64,000 nucleotides of DNA, taken from assembly GCA_038503035.1 (NCBI GenBank), contig JAVSML010000998.1, forward strand, positions 310,001 to 374,000, given 5' to 3'. The DNA comes from Crocodylus rhombifer (lineage: Eukaryota > Chordata > Crocodylia > Crocodylidae). A model generated the notes under the pieces. It worked only from the letters and a program-made list of their open reading frames with translations. It was not told the origin of the DNA and did not search any database. Position numbers and translations under genes: made by a program. Within the stretch, counting starts at the first letter, position 1; every line of letters starts with the position of its first letter. Below, piece by piece: positions 33,305 through 43,830 of this stretch.

Positions 33305-33737
33305 ACCGTGGTCCCCTTTTAAGTAGGAGATCACCTTTTGCCATGTAAAAACAACCCAAGATTTACTGTGTGCCGCTGCTGCCCCCTCCCCACCACCCAG
33401 CAGGTAAATCCGTGGCGGCGGGGGGTGGCGGGGAGCAGATAGAGACAGAGGGAGAAAAAATTATTTGGGGGTATGCCTCCACAGCAGGTGAGTCCCACCC
33501 GGCCAGGGCCTGACTCAACTTATCCCTGCTCCTGCCTTTGTGGCACTGTCCCTTACCACAGGGGCCTCTATACCCTCGCCCCTTCCTTCCCCCATGAACT
33601 GACCTTCTGGGCTGGGGTGCACGTGTGCATGCATGCAAGCATTCAGCCCCCCCTCCCCTCCCCCCCGTCTCAGATAGACTCCAAGAGGCTCTGAGATCTA
33701 CCGGTGGATCAAGATCCACTGGTTGGTGATCAGTGAT
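33305..33737. mobile_element. Possible hAT-like element with GC-rich core
   Basis: A right end with GATCTACCGGTGGATC/GATCCACTGGTTGGTGATCA motifs and a left CCGTGGTCCCC/GGAGATCACC stretch surround a CCCC-rich core. No firm target-site duplication was found. Confidence 0.3.
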
Positions 33738-34414
33738 CTATGTAAAATTTATTTTGGTGAAAAGATTTGTCATCTGGGGACAACTGGCATGGCTTGCTTA
33801 TGACTTGTCATCCAGGAGTGATTATAAACTTCTTTGTTGTGCTTATAAAACTTTGAAACTGAACTGCTTAATTATTCACTCCATCTTTTAAGGTTATTTG
33901 TAAACATTCATAGCTCTACCATTTTTTTTGTTAAATTTTACTGTGCAAAGCCTATTAAAAAAATTATTCACCTTACTCCTTTTTCTTAATGAGAAAGAGG
34001 TGGTGAATCTTATGACTCATGCAAATGTGGATTTCACTGGCAGATAATTATGATTAACCTTTGGTACCTTTAACTCCCAAGAACAATAGTTTAATATATA
34101 TACTTTTAAATTTTCCAGTAGACTTTCAATGGATATTGTTCATAGGTATATGATACACTAGAGAATCTGTAGCGATTTATCATTGTCACTAGAAAAAGTC
34201 CAAGTTCAAGACTTCCTTCTGTGTTTTGGACATAAAAGTGAGTGCAACTTTTCCCACCTTTGAGAGACTCACTGGTGCACTTAAATCACAAGCACATTTA
34301 CCTTTGCCGTATTGATAAACAGATATACTTGTTACTTTGCTGCTGCCTTAGCATGAGAATATTTGTGAAAGTCACCTAATTAACTTACTCTTTGGAGACC
34401 TTACAGCAAACACT

Positions 34415-34640
34415 TGGGGCATTTTTACGTGTGCTGCCGACACAGCGCCAGGTGCTTTTAATTAGTGAGCTGCACTAATTAAAAGTACCCATGCATCAGT
34501 GGCTCTGCGTACCTCTACACTGAGAAAATGGTGGTGATGTGTTTTAGTTTCACTGTGCTTTAGTTCAGAGCACACAGCTGCCATTTTCTTAGCATGGAGG
34601 CGTGCTGTGCTGCTCATGCACATGACATGCAAGGCTGCCA
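34415..34640. repeat. Foldback MITE-like element with stacked hairpins
   Basis: CTTTTAATTAGTG (34455-34467) and CACTAATTAAAAG (34473-34485) are an exact inverted pair around AGCTG, extendable to about 17 bp per arm. A second inverted pair, GAAAATGG near 34525 against CCATTTTC near 34581, follows. The TTTTACGTGTGCTG start and CCATTTT core resemble the element at 43610-43830. Confidence 0.6.
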
Positions 34641-36204
34641 GATTGTGCCAATTTACGTGCTCAGCATAGTCAAGTAATCAAGTCTGCTGTGATGCGCTGG
34701 ATTTCCAATGAGTAGGAGCAGGCCCCTTATGTCTGTAAGTGCCCTTAAGCTTTCAACAGCTGTGATCTTTAAACCATTTTAAAATGGTACAGCAATGGAT
34801 GCTTTAGAGCACATATTACCTGTTGTTAGTTAACTTTGAGAGGATGTTAAAATGACAATGGTTTTGATCCATCTTTCGTGCTATAAGAACACAGATGTGC
34901 CAGTTATATCAGACAGTTTTATATATGTATAGCTGTTGCAGCAGTGTACCACCAAGTTGGTTTTGGCTGAACTATAGAATTGCAAGTTGTAATTGCAAAT
35001 TTGGAAGCAGTGAAACTGGGCTAAGGAAAGGAGGAGAGTGGCTATATTAAATGTCATATTAGATATGGAATGTTAATAGACACAGTTGAAAAATGGAGAA
35101 CTAGGGGGAAAAGTTCAGACTCCATTTGTGGAAGTCTTTTGAAATCATTCTAAACCTGCTCTAATTAACATAAATTTAAATAATCATAGTAAGAAGAGTG
35201 CTAATTTTTTATTATTACAAAATAAGGGAATTAACTACATTCTATTTGCAGCATTTTAAAAATCTGATTATTCACCTCACTGAACATGAGTGCCTGATAA
35301 AAATGGTAATTGCATAGAAAATTTTGTTAGTGACAAGATTTCAGTTTCTAGCTGTATTTTTTACTTACTTCTGTTGTTTTCTCTTCTGATTTTATTTTAG
35401 TTTTCACTGATACATTTTAATGAGCATTCCTTGAATCCAAGTTTGTTCTCTTGAAGTCAGGAATCCAGATCCATGTCTGGACACTTAAATAAGTGGCCTG
35501 ATTTTCAAACATTGCCAAACTCCTAAACTTGCCATTTAATTTTAGGGAGACTACATTCTCAGCCTTAATGGAAATAAAATAATTTATTTTGATACTGAAA
35601 GACTAAAAATGCCCCTTTTTCTTTCTCATTTTTTATTGTGCTAAACTTAATCTGGAAATGATGGAACTCACAAAGCTCAACTGCATTCAACGTCACTTCA
35701 TATATGTATGAAAGTATAGTAATTTGTACAAATAAGATGTGGCCAAATGAAAACAGAGTGCTTGTTAAAAAATATTTCGACTTGAATTGGAGTGAGTCAT
35801 TTACAAATTTGAATCCACAAGGGTTAATAATTTTTAAAAGTTTTTTGGGGGGGTGAAAGAAATCTGAAAGCTGGATAGAAAAGAAGGTTATTTAAAGTTC
35901 AGAACAAAATTAAGAAATTTATTGATGGAAAAAGAGGTCTGGGAGAGAAGGAAAAAACATTTAAGTCCAGGTTTTTTCATAAACTTTTTAAGTGAAGTTC
36001 TGGTCACTCTGAAGTCGAACATAATGTTCCTGCTGATTTTAGTGGAGTTCAAGGATTCTCCTTTAGTTTCTGGAGCCTAAGGTAGAAGACATCAGGAAGT
36101 CTTTTGTTAAACTTAAACATGAATTGTAATGGCTGATACATTTGTGCAAATGAAAGAATGGTGGTACATATAAGCACTTGCAGTAATGTTCCTTCCCTCT
36201 GTGG

Positions 36205-37163
36205 CAAGGGACAGGCATTACACATAAACCGGGTTAAGTGATCAGAAACTGGTTTCAGCTTGTAACAGAAAAGATGTTTAGTGCACATAAACCAGTTTGA
36301 AAATGGCTGAAACTGTTTGAGATAAACCTGGTTGAATGTAGTTTCAGACTTAGCTGGTTTGGGTCAAACCAGTTTCTGCAATGTCTGTCCCAAAACCCTT
36401 AGTGATTTAAGTTAAACCAGAGTTCCCCAGCATCCTAGATGCTTTGCAATCCTGGCTGTGGCTCTGCGCCAGCCCAGCAGAGCTGGCTCTGCTCCTCTGC
36501 TCCCTGGCTGGAGTTCTGGCAGAGACTGCAGGTACAGCAGCATGTGTCTGGCTTCCTTCTGCTCACGTCCCCTCCCTCCCCACCTCCCTGCTCAAGCACC
36601 TCTCCCACCTCTGCCTTCTGCCTTACACAGACACCTCTCAACATTAGCTAGCATACCACATGCTGGCTACAGTTTATGCTGTGGGAGACAGGACAAAGGC
36701 AGATAGGACAGTGTTGGCTTAGGGCTTTTTGGAGCTAATCAACAGGTTGCTGGTAATGTCCTTCCATTTCTTCCCTGGAAAAAGTTGTTTAAGAAGAGCT
36801 TGAACTAATGAGAGAGACTTCTGTTTTGTTAGATGGGCTGATAAATGCTAACAGCTCCCTGTGTAACTCCCTGCTGTGTAACTAAATGTTCTTTATCAAC
36901 GGCAAGGGTGGGAGCCCCTCTCTAATTGGAGTGTCCTGCCTGGGCCTGACATTTCCCCCCCCCCCCACTAAGCAGTATGGAAGGGAAGGGAGGGCTGCTC
37001 TAGCACCCCTCAGCTTCTAGCCTAAGCCACTGCAGGCATCTGGTGACATTTCCTTAGTCCAGAGGGATGTCTGTGTGGGTACAAACTGGTTCAGCCTAGC
37101 CAGGTTAAACTAACCTGCAAAGATTCAATCAATTCAGGCTCAGGCTTTTTGAATGTCTGTCCT
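36205..37163. mobile_element. hAT-like cluster with GGGACAGRCATT ends
   Basis: GGGACAGGCATTACACATAAACC (from 36208) is mirrored by GGGACAGACATTGCAGAAAC read inward from 36391. A further matching end, GGACAGACATTC, is read inward from 37162. Between them are repeats of AAACTGGTTT/AAACCAGTTT. The GC-rich stretch from about 36440 to 36640 may be a later insertion or the interior of a longer member. Target-site duplication unresolved. Confidence 0.5.
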
Positions 37164-37631
37164 AGCTTATTAGATTAGAACTAAAAGAAGATGAAGCTAT
37201 CAACCCCTCCCATTTACAATCCCTGTGCTCTGGCCCAGCGCCTGCTTCCCCATTTCTTTAGTTGCAGCAGCAGTTGAAGGCTCTAGGCTCTCCCTCCCTC
37301 TGCTTCCTGCTTCTACCCTTATGGTGGTGCAAGGTGGGCAACACAGGTTTCAGGCCAGGTAGCTGGGGATGGGACCCAGAGACCTGCACATATGGCACTG
37401 TGCTCATGGAAAACCTTCATGTGGTGCAGTTAAGTGCAGCACAGTGGAGGGGGAAGCATTTGTATGCAATATGGTGCAGCGTTGAGTGTGGGCGGGGAGC
37501 ATGGATTCACACAAAGCATGGGGTGGGTGGGAGGATGCCTGGTGGCACCTGGACTGTGTGGCTTGTGACTGTTGACCACTTAAATTAATCCAGAGCTATC
37601 AATTTTTATCTTCCCAGTAAATTCCATAAAA

Positions 37632-37708
37632 GTGTTTCTGTAAAGGTGATATTTGCTGCTTGTGTTTCTGTAAAGGTGTTTTCTGTAAAAGTGATATTTG
37701 CTGCTTGA
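37632..37708 (+). repeat. Local tandem duplication
   Basis: GTTTCTGTAAAGGTGATATTTGCTGCTTG is followed by a partial GTTTCTGTAAAGGTG and a second full unit with one change. Confidence 0.8.
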
Positions 37709-38394
37709 TTCCTAGAGGTCACTGTGTTCTTGTGACAGTAGTTCATGGCTTTACCAGGAATACTGTGAAATCTCTGGGTACATACTGCAACGTAATGTAG
37801 ATTTGCCTGAGCTAACTCTGAACTATTAGTCTAGCCACAATAGCACAGAGATTAATTGAAACTAATTTTTGTTGCTGCTTATTTAGTTTCACAGCCTACA
37901 GTAAGTTTAGCTGCACTGCTGCTGGTATTTGAACCAGCTAGTTAAGACTTGTCATGTATTGATGCATATTTGAGTAAAGCCCTATGATGAAGCGAATAAT
38001 AACAATCGCACTTCCAGAATATTTGTTTCTAGTGAGAACTATGGAATAGCATGTGCAAGTGATATCTGAAATGTGTTCTTAGAATTCAGTGTGATTTTCT
38101 TTTTAGTGGCATGAGTCAAAAAATCTGTAAAAATTCTGGTTTTCAATCTGCATCTTGCTCTTTTTAGAGGCAGCTACTTTGATATATCACGATTTGAAAT
38201 GCATGCATTTCATAAAACCTCTTCAGTTTGAGCACCTGCTGTCACCTCATACCAATTATGTTGACTGCCAACATCACATAATGCTGCATTAAAGGCTGTC
38301 TCTTCTCTGTAACCAATGGGCAGCTGTAAATCATTACATAGATTAAAAAATAGAATATGGAGCGCTTTAGTGAGTGTTTATCTAGCTATCTTGA

Positions 38395-38413
38395 TATAGA
38401 TAGATAGATATAT
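38395..38413. repeat. (GATA)n microsatellite
   Basis: About four ATAG/GATA units. Short and unremarkable. Confidence 0.75.
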
Positions 38414-39533
38414 GATTGTATTGTGTAGTAACTTTTTGCATCAGCACTGGTTGACTAATATGGAATGTGTTGCAATAGTATTTATAATACCAGTTTTCTT
38501 TATTTTCAGACACTGCTTCATCTGTAACCAGGGGCAGATTCCTTCTTTCTGCAGCTTGCTTCTTGCCTCAAATTGTCTGAACCTTTTGCAGTTTAAAGTG
38601 AGCTAAAGAAATATGAAAATCATAACCAGTCTTGAGATCCTGTCATCCAACTACTTCCTTTCATTAGGACTCTGTCTCTTAAAGTATTGAGTGCAAATTT
38701 TGGCTTTGTAATTTTGGCCTTGTATTGTGCACCTTTATTTTAAATTGTTTCTCTGAAGTCTGAAAGTTATGCAGACAGCTGTTTTATCCCCCCCATTGAT
38801 TGCAGTAGGACTGCTGTTCTCTATAGCCACCCTTTGAAGCTTCCTCGGACACTAGGGAGTTCCTTTATATCAAGGCTGTCAGATATGTTGCCCACGAGTC
38901 AGGTTTAGCCTGTGGAGGCAAGACATACCTGCAGATCCATAGGGTTAAAATTTCTATCGGTAGGGCCAGTGCGGTAGGAGTTAATTATTGCTCATCCCAC
39001 CATGGAGTTTCCAGGTTGAGTGGCAGTGGCATTAACCTCCCTGGGCGCATCCTCACATCCTTGATTTGCCTCAGTAAAAAGAGCAGTGTCACAAATTTGT
39101 GCCTCTGCATTTTACTGTTGTGTACACCCTTGCCTGTGGGATTGGTGTAGGGAAAATTGTCCCAGGTAAGGTAGGGGAGGCAGGGGCCAGAGCATCTTGA
39201 CAGTACCTCAGATGGGTTTGAGATCTGCAAACCAAACGTGCATGCTCGTGGAGATGTGCCCCCTGGACGCTGTTTACTCCACTGCAGAATTTATGGGTTG
39301 AGATGCCCTATGGAAACATCTTTAGGCAGTGGAGTAGGTGCTGCTGGGGTTAACTCCCAAATCAGCACAGAGGCTCATAAGCTGAAGAGGTTAATTTTTT
39401 AGCTGCTGTGTTAGTGTGGTCAGCATAGAATCATAGAAAATTGGGGTTGGAAGGGACCTCAGGAGGTCATCTAGTCCAACCACCTGCTCTCAAAGTAAGA
39501 CCAGCCCCACGTAGATCATCCCAGCCAAAGCTT

Positions 39534-40684
39534 CATAGATTTCATAGACATTAGGGCTGGAAGGGACCTCGGGAGATCATCGAGTCCAGCCCCCTGCCCA
39601 AAGGGCAGGAAGTCAGCTGGGGTCATAGGAGCCCAGCAAGATAAGCATCCAATTTACTCTTGAAGGTGTTCAATGTAGGTGCTTGAACCACCTCTGCTGG
39701 CAGACTGTTCCAGACCTTGGGGGCTCGGACAGTAAAGAAATTCTTCCTTATGTCCAGCCTGAAACGGTCTTGCAGGAGTTTGTGACCGTTCGACCTCGTC
39801 ATCCCTTGGGGCGCTCTGGTGAACAGATGTTCCCCCAGATCCTGGTGGTCACCCCTGTAAACTTATAGGTGGCTATCAGATCACCCCTGAGCCTGCGCTT
39901 TTCCAGGCTAAAGAGTCCCGTGGCTCTCAGCCTATCATCGTAAGATCTGTTTTCCTGACCTCTGATCATGTGCATGGCTCTCCTCTGGACTCTCTCAAGC
40001 TTCTCCACATCCTTTTTGAATTGTGGAGCCCAAAACTGGACGCAGTACTTCAGCTGCGGCCTCACCAAGGCCGAGTACAAGCGGAGAATGACGTCCCGGG
40101 ATTTGCTCGAGAAGCATCTATGGATGCACGCCAGCATTTTGGTCGCTTTACTAGCCGCAGCATCGCATTGGAGGCTCATGTTCATCTTGTGGTCAATGAT
40201 GACCCCCAAGTCTTTTTCTTCTGTACTGCTAACCAACGTAGCACTGCCGAGCCTATAAGGGTGCTGCAGGTTTTTCCTCCCAAGGTGGAGAACCTTGCAT
40301 TCTTCGGTGTTAAACACCATGAGGTTCTCGTCTGCCCATTTGCTGAGCTTGTCCAGGTCAGCCTGGATCACCCGCCTATCTTCTGGCATGGATGCTTTGC
40401 CCCAAAGTTTGGTGTCATCGGCGAACTTGGCCAGTCCACTCTTAACTCCAATGTCCACATCATTTAATGAAGATGTTGAACAGTATGGGTCCCAGGACAG
40501 AGCCTTGAGGGACCCCACTGGTTACAGGGCACCATGATGATTGACTGCCATCAATCGCAACCCTCTGGGTCCAACCACGAAGCCAATTTCCCAGCCAGCG
40601 GATCGTGGTGGAGCCAAGGCCACAACTGGGCAGTTTGGCCAAGAGCTGATCATGGGATACCAGATCAAAAGCTTTTTTGAAGTC
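39534..40684 (-). mobile_element. CR1 LINE inserted in the outer CR1
   Basis: The 3' tail CATAGATTTCATAGACATT marks 39534. The same subfamily as 8065-8690 (GCCCAAAGGGCAGGAAGTCAGC). The copy is 5'-truncated near 40684 within the CR1 segment that encodes [18 protein letters not shown] occurs at both junctions (39528-39533 and 40685-40690), which would be a short target-site duplication, unusual but not unknown for CR1. Confidence 0.88.
39799..40642 (-). pseudogene. CR1 reverse transcriptase, catalytic region, one frameshift
   Basis: The upstream piece (40460-40642) carries [19 protein letters not shown], the box before the catalytic core. The downstream 239-codon piece (39799-40518) carries KFADDTKLWG at about residues 31-40 with both catalytic aspartates, then the EEKDLGVIIDHKM, CIHRCFSSKSRDVI and CVQFWAPQFKKDVEKLERVQ segments. 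A frameshift near 40470-40515 separates the two, and a second shift ends the long frame after IATYKF. It once copied CR1 RNA at the target site. Dead but relatively young, by the number of intact codons. Confidence 0.85.
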
Positions 40685-40968
40685 AAGCTTGGTCTAGCTG
40701 GGTCTTATAAAGCCTCCAAGGATAGAGATTCCACCACCTCCCTGGGTAGCCTGTTCCAGTGTTTTATTACCCTCCCAGTGAGAAAGTTCTTCCTAATATC
40801 TAGCCTAAACTTCCCTTGCTGCAAGTTCAGACTATTGCTTCTTGTTCTGCCTTCTGCCCTCACTGAGAACAGTCTAGCTCCATCCTCTTTGGAACCACCC
40901 TTCAGGTAGTTGAAGGCTGTTAATAAATCCCTTCTGTCTTCTCTTCTCTAGACTAATGAAGCCCAATT

Positions 40969-41370
40969 CATAGTTTCATAGTTTCTAGGGTCGGAAGGGA
41001 CCTGAGCAGATCATCTAGTCCGACCCCCTGCCATGGCAGGAAAGAATACTGGGGTCAAACGATGCCAGCAAGATGTGCATCTAACCTCCTCTTAAACACC
41101 CCCAGGGTAGAAGCCTGCACCACTTCTCTTGGAAGTTGGTTCCAGACCCTAGCTGCCCTGACCGTGAAGTAGCGCCTCCTGATATCTAACCTAAACCTAC
41201 CCTCTGCCAGCTTGTGACCATTATTCCTGGTCACTCCTGGCGGTGCTCGGGGGAACAGTGACTCCCCCAATGCCTGCTGATCCCCCCTGACTAGTTTATA
41301 ACAGGCCGCAAGATCCCCCCTCAGCCTTCTCTTTTGGAGGCTGAACAGGTTCAGGTCCTGTAGCCTCTCC
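40969..41370 (-). mobile_element. Short CR1 LINE inserted in the outer CR1
   Basis: The tail CATAGTTTCATAGTTTCTAGGG starts at 40969. It is followed on the minus strand by about 370 bp of 3' untranslated and C-terminal ORF2 sequence. The 113-codon frame 41055-41396 reads LQDLNLFSLQKRRLRGDL, GVTRNNGHKLAEGRFRLDIR and YFTVRAARVWNQLPREVV. Its subfamily matches 27150, 52689, 54202 and 59950. Confidence 0.88.
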
Positions 41371-41820
41371 TCCTTTAGCTTCTCCTCAGAAGTCACTTGC
41401 CCCAGCCCTCAAACCATTTTTGTTTCCTCTCAAACTTTTTTCCACATCCTTTCTGTAGTGGGGAGCCCCAAAACTGAACACAATACTCTAGAAGTGTCCT
41501 CACCAGTACCGAATAGAGGGAAATAATTACTTGCCTTGAACTGCTGGCAACACATCTACCAGTGCAGCCCAGTATGCTGTTAGCTTTCTTTGCAAGGCTA
41601 AAGGCACACTGTTGGCTTATTCAGCTTACTGTCCACTGTAACCCCCAGGTCCATTTTTGGAAAGCTGCTGCCCCGCTAGTCAGTCCCGGCTTGTACTGGT
41701 GCTTGGGATTCTTGCATCCTAAGTGTAGGACTTTGCACTTGTCCTTGTTGAACCACATGAGATTTCTTTTGGCCCATTCCTCCAATTTGTCTGAAATGTC
41801 ACTGCCTATTCTGCTGCCGA

Positions 41821-42732
41821 AGATGGGTCATGTAGTCTGCAAGAAGCCTGGTGGTCTGGCCCATGGAACCAAATGAATTTGACATCTCAATTTTATATCC
41901 TCTCTAATATCAAACAATCACAATGTGATTCCCAGCTCTGGGCCTCTCACTTGCTGGTAGAAGTGCTCAGATAGTTGCAAGTCATGGTTTTTGCTAGAGC
42001 TAATGGAAAATAGGAAACCATTCCAGACTCAGATTTCTTCAAATCTATTTTTTTTCTCTTCCCCTCCCTCACTCTTCCTTCCCACTTCTTTGCTTCCTAT
42101 GTTTGTTCTTGTCTCCTTCCTCCGTCTTCTGTTGTGTTCTTCTTACCCTGCTCCATAGTGGAAGGCTTGTTTATGTACAGTAACACATCTCTCATACTAG
42201 CTAACCTTTAAAGGTTAATGAAATCAGGATCTGAGAAACAATTATTCTCTTCTTCAGCTGATCTTTCAATTCAGCTATAAATACAAATTCAGAACTTTTA
42301 TATGTAGATTGCCAAAGAAAATAATTGTTTTTTCTTTTTGATGACTGATGTTAATGTAGTATTTCCAGGAACATTGTGAGTAGCACTTTAAAAAGAATAC
42401 ACTTTACATCATGTGTATCTGTTCTTTCCTTTTTGTTATTCTGTGGGTTCTTTCAGCTTCCTGTTTAGCAGTAGGTAAAAAAATATGGCTTTCTGCTTAA
42501 GAAGTAAACTGATCAGTTTTTTTTATGAATGTACCTCTAGATATGGAAATAAGCAAAATAAGATTCCATTCAGGTACTTTGTTAGCTATCATAGATATAA
42601 AACTAATTGCTCTGGAAGATAGCAGTTACAGAAAGTTAAAATAGCTGTCTTAACAGAAATTGATCTGTACCTGAAACTAGGGGCTTAAGTTTCATTTTAG
42701 GGAATTTTTTGCATTTTGATTTGTTTTGCAAA
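41821..42732. other. AT-rich unique sequence, no gene seen
   Basis: No repeat or coding signature recognised in about 900 bp. Confidence 0.5.
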
Positions 42733-43023
42733 CAGGAAACTCTCACTATTTGTGGTTTCAGATATTTGTGAATGCCAAACCCGCATTTTAAATACACTTT
42801 ATGCACTTACAGGAGCTCCTTGGGAGCTCTGCGATTGCTGCCACCGCGCTCCTGCTGCTGCACTCCCACTGTTAGAGCTGTTCCGCGCCCTTCCCCCCAG
42901 CCACTAGGGGCACTGTGTTCATGAACACAGACTGCGTTATTCATGGATTTTGCCATTATTTGTGGATTTTGCCATTCACAGGGATACGAGAACGTATCCC
43001 CCACAAATGGCGAGGGTCGCCTG
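42733..43023. mobile_element. pogo/Tigger-like MITE, 291 bp
   Basis: CAGGAAACTCTCACTATTTG at the left pairs with CAGGCGACCCTCGCCATTTG read inward from the right. TA follows the right end; the left flank is AA, a probable decay. Internal TTTTGCCATT and GGATTTTGCCATT repeats and a GATACG segment are typical of this class. Confidence 0.7.
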
Positions 43024-43609
43024 TATGTTACACTTTCTGATGATACCTTTCCTCAGTAAAGTGTTAGACCAGCGTTGTCCAACTTCTAAGAGGCCAGGGG
43101 CTGCATGTCCACCAGTCACACTAGCAAGTGCTGTGCCGCAGAGTGCCGTGGGCCTCCGCAGCCACATAGTACATGCACCCTCCTGCTGCGCGGCATGTCT
43201 CCTCTCCTCGCTGCACCTTGTGCCATACTGCCCCTCCCCTCCCCCTGCCACTGTACCAGCTGCTCTGCCTCACCCTAAGTTCCTTGGTCATGGGTTCTTC
43301 TGCTGTGGCATACCTCTTGGGTGCCCCAGGCTGTGGGTCTCCCAGTACCATGAGCTCTGCTACTCTGTCCCACCCCTGAGGAGAGGAAGGTAAAGTTGGA
43401 GAGGGAAGGAGCCTGGAGACCCTGGTGAAGCAGTCACAGCAGTGCAGGAATTAGCAGCTGGGCAAGAGCTTGGTGACTGCAGTTTTAATATGACTGGTTA
43501 GTTGTAAGGTAGGGGAACATCAATTGCAACTTTTTTGTCTTTAAAAGTATTGGGGCTGCAGTGAAGGTGGTTTTTGTTTTGACAGTCTACTAAGATATGC
43601 AGTAAGGAC
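43024..43609. other. GC-rich block, possible hAT-like start at 43070
   Basis: CAGCGTTGTCCAACTTCTAAGAGGCC at 43070 looks like a hAT left end, but I found no partner end. A 147-codon frame (42950-43393) is proline-, cysteine- and serine-rich without domain features and is probably chance. Confidence 0.4.
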
Positions 43610-43830
43610 ACCTTTACATGTGATGAAGTTCTTCACCGGCACATGCTAATTAGCATGCATTGGAGCAGACTTGATTGAGTCTGCTGGAGTGTGCTAACTA
43701 GCATGCTCCAGCAGCCTGTGTCACGTGTATTCAGCATCCCTGTGTTTCAAAATGGCAGCAGGGATGCTTTAACTAAAGCTTGTCCCTGCTGCCATTTTGA
43801 AGAACGGGATGCTGAGTACACATGAAGCTG
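43610..43830. repeat. Foldback MITE-like element made of three palindromes
   Basis: CATGCTAATTAGCATG (43642-43657) is a perfect palindrome. CTGCTGGAGTGTGCTA (43681 on) pairs 14/16 with TAGCATGCTCCAGCAG. Finally 43722-43764 pairs with 43783-43824 (CATCCCTG...AAAATGGCAGCAGGGA against TCCCTGCTGCCATTTT...GGGATG). Shares its CCATTTT/ACACGTG-like style with 34415-34640. Confidence 0.7.

Larger units (their letters stand above)
32823..36204. other. AT-rich unique block with a few MITE-like pieces
   Basis: No genes recognised. It contains a possible hAT-like block (about 33305-33737) and palindromic sequence at 34415-34640. The rest is AT-rich, without coding signatures. Confidence 0.5.
37164..39423. 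other. Unique sequence, no gene seen
   Basis: It contains a local tandem duplication (37632-37708), a GATA microsatellite (38395-38413) and, at 38872, a CAAGGCTGTCAGATATG start that looks like a hAT left end without a matched right end. Confidence 0.45.
39424..41820 (-). mobile_element. Outer CR1 LINE, split by two later CR1 insertions
   Basis: The oldest layer of a nest. Its 3' end (CATAGAATCATAGAAAATTGGGG, then GACCTCAGGAGGTCATC) lies at 39424-39533. It resumes at 40685 (GGTCTAGCTGGGTCTTATAAAGCC, then CCACCACCTCCCTGGGTAG) to 40968, and again from about 41371 to 41820 with the upstream coding region (TAGTGGGGAGCCCCAAAACTG and onward, minus strand). The three pieces are collinear with one CR1 of the CTCAGGAGGTCATCTAG subfamily. 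Confidence 0.85.

Noticed and set aside
39970..40467. 165-codon plus-strand open frame
   Set aside because: It is antisense to the CR1 reverse transcriptase fragment at 39799-40518.
42950..43393. 147-codon plus-strand open frame
   Set aside because: It begins inside a MITE and is proline/serine/cysteine-rich without domain features.
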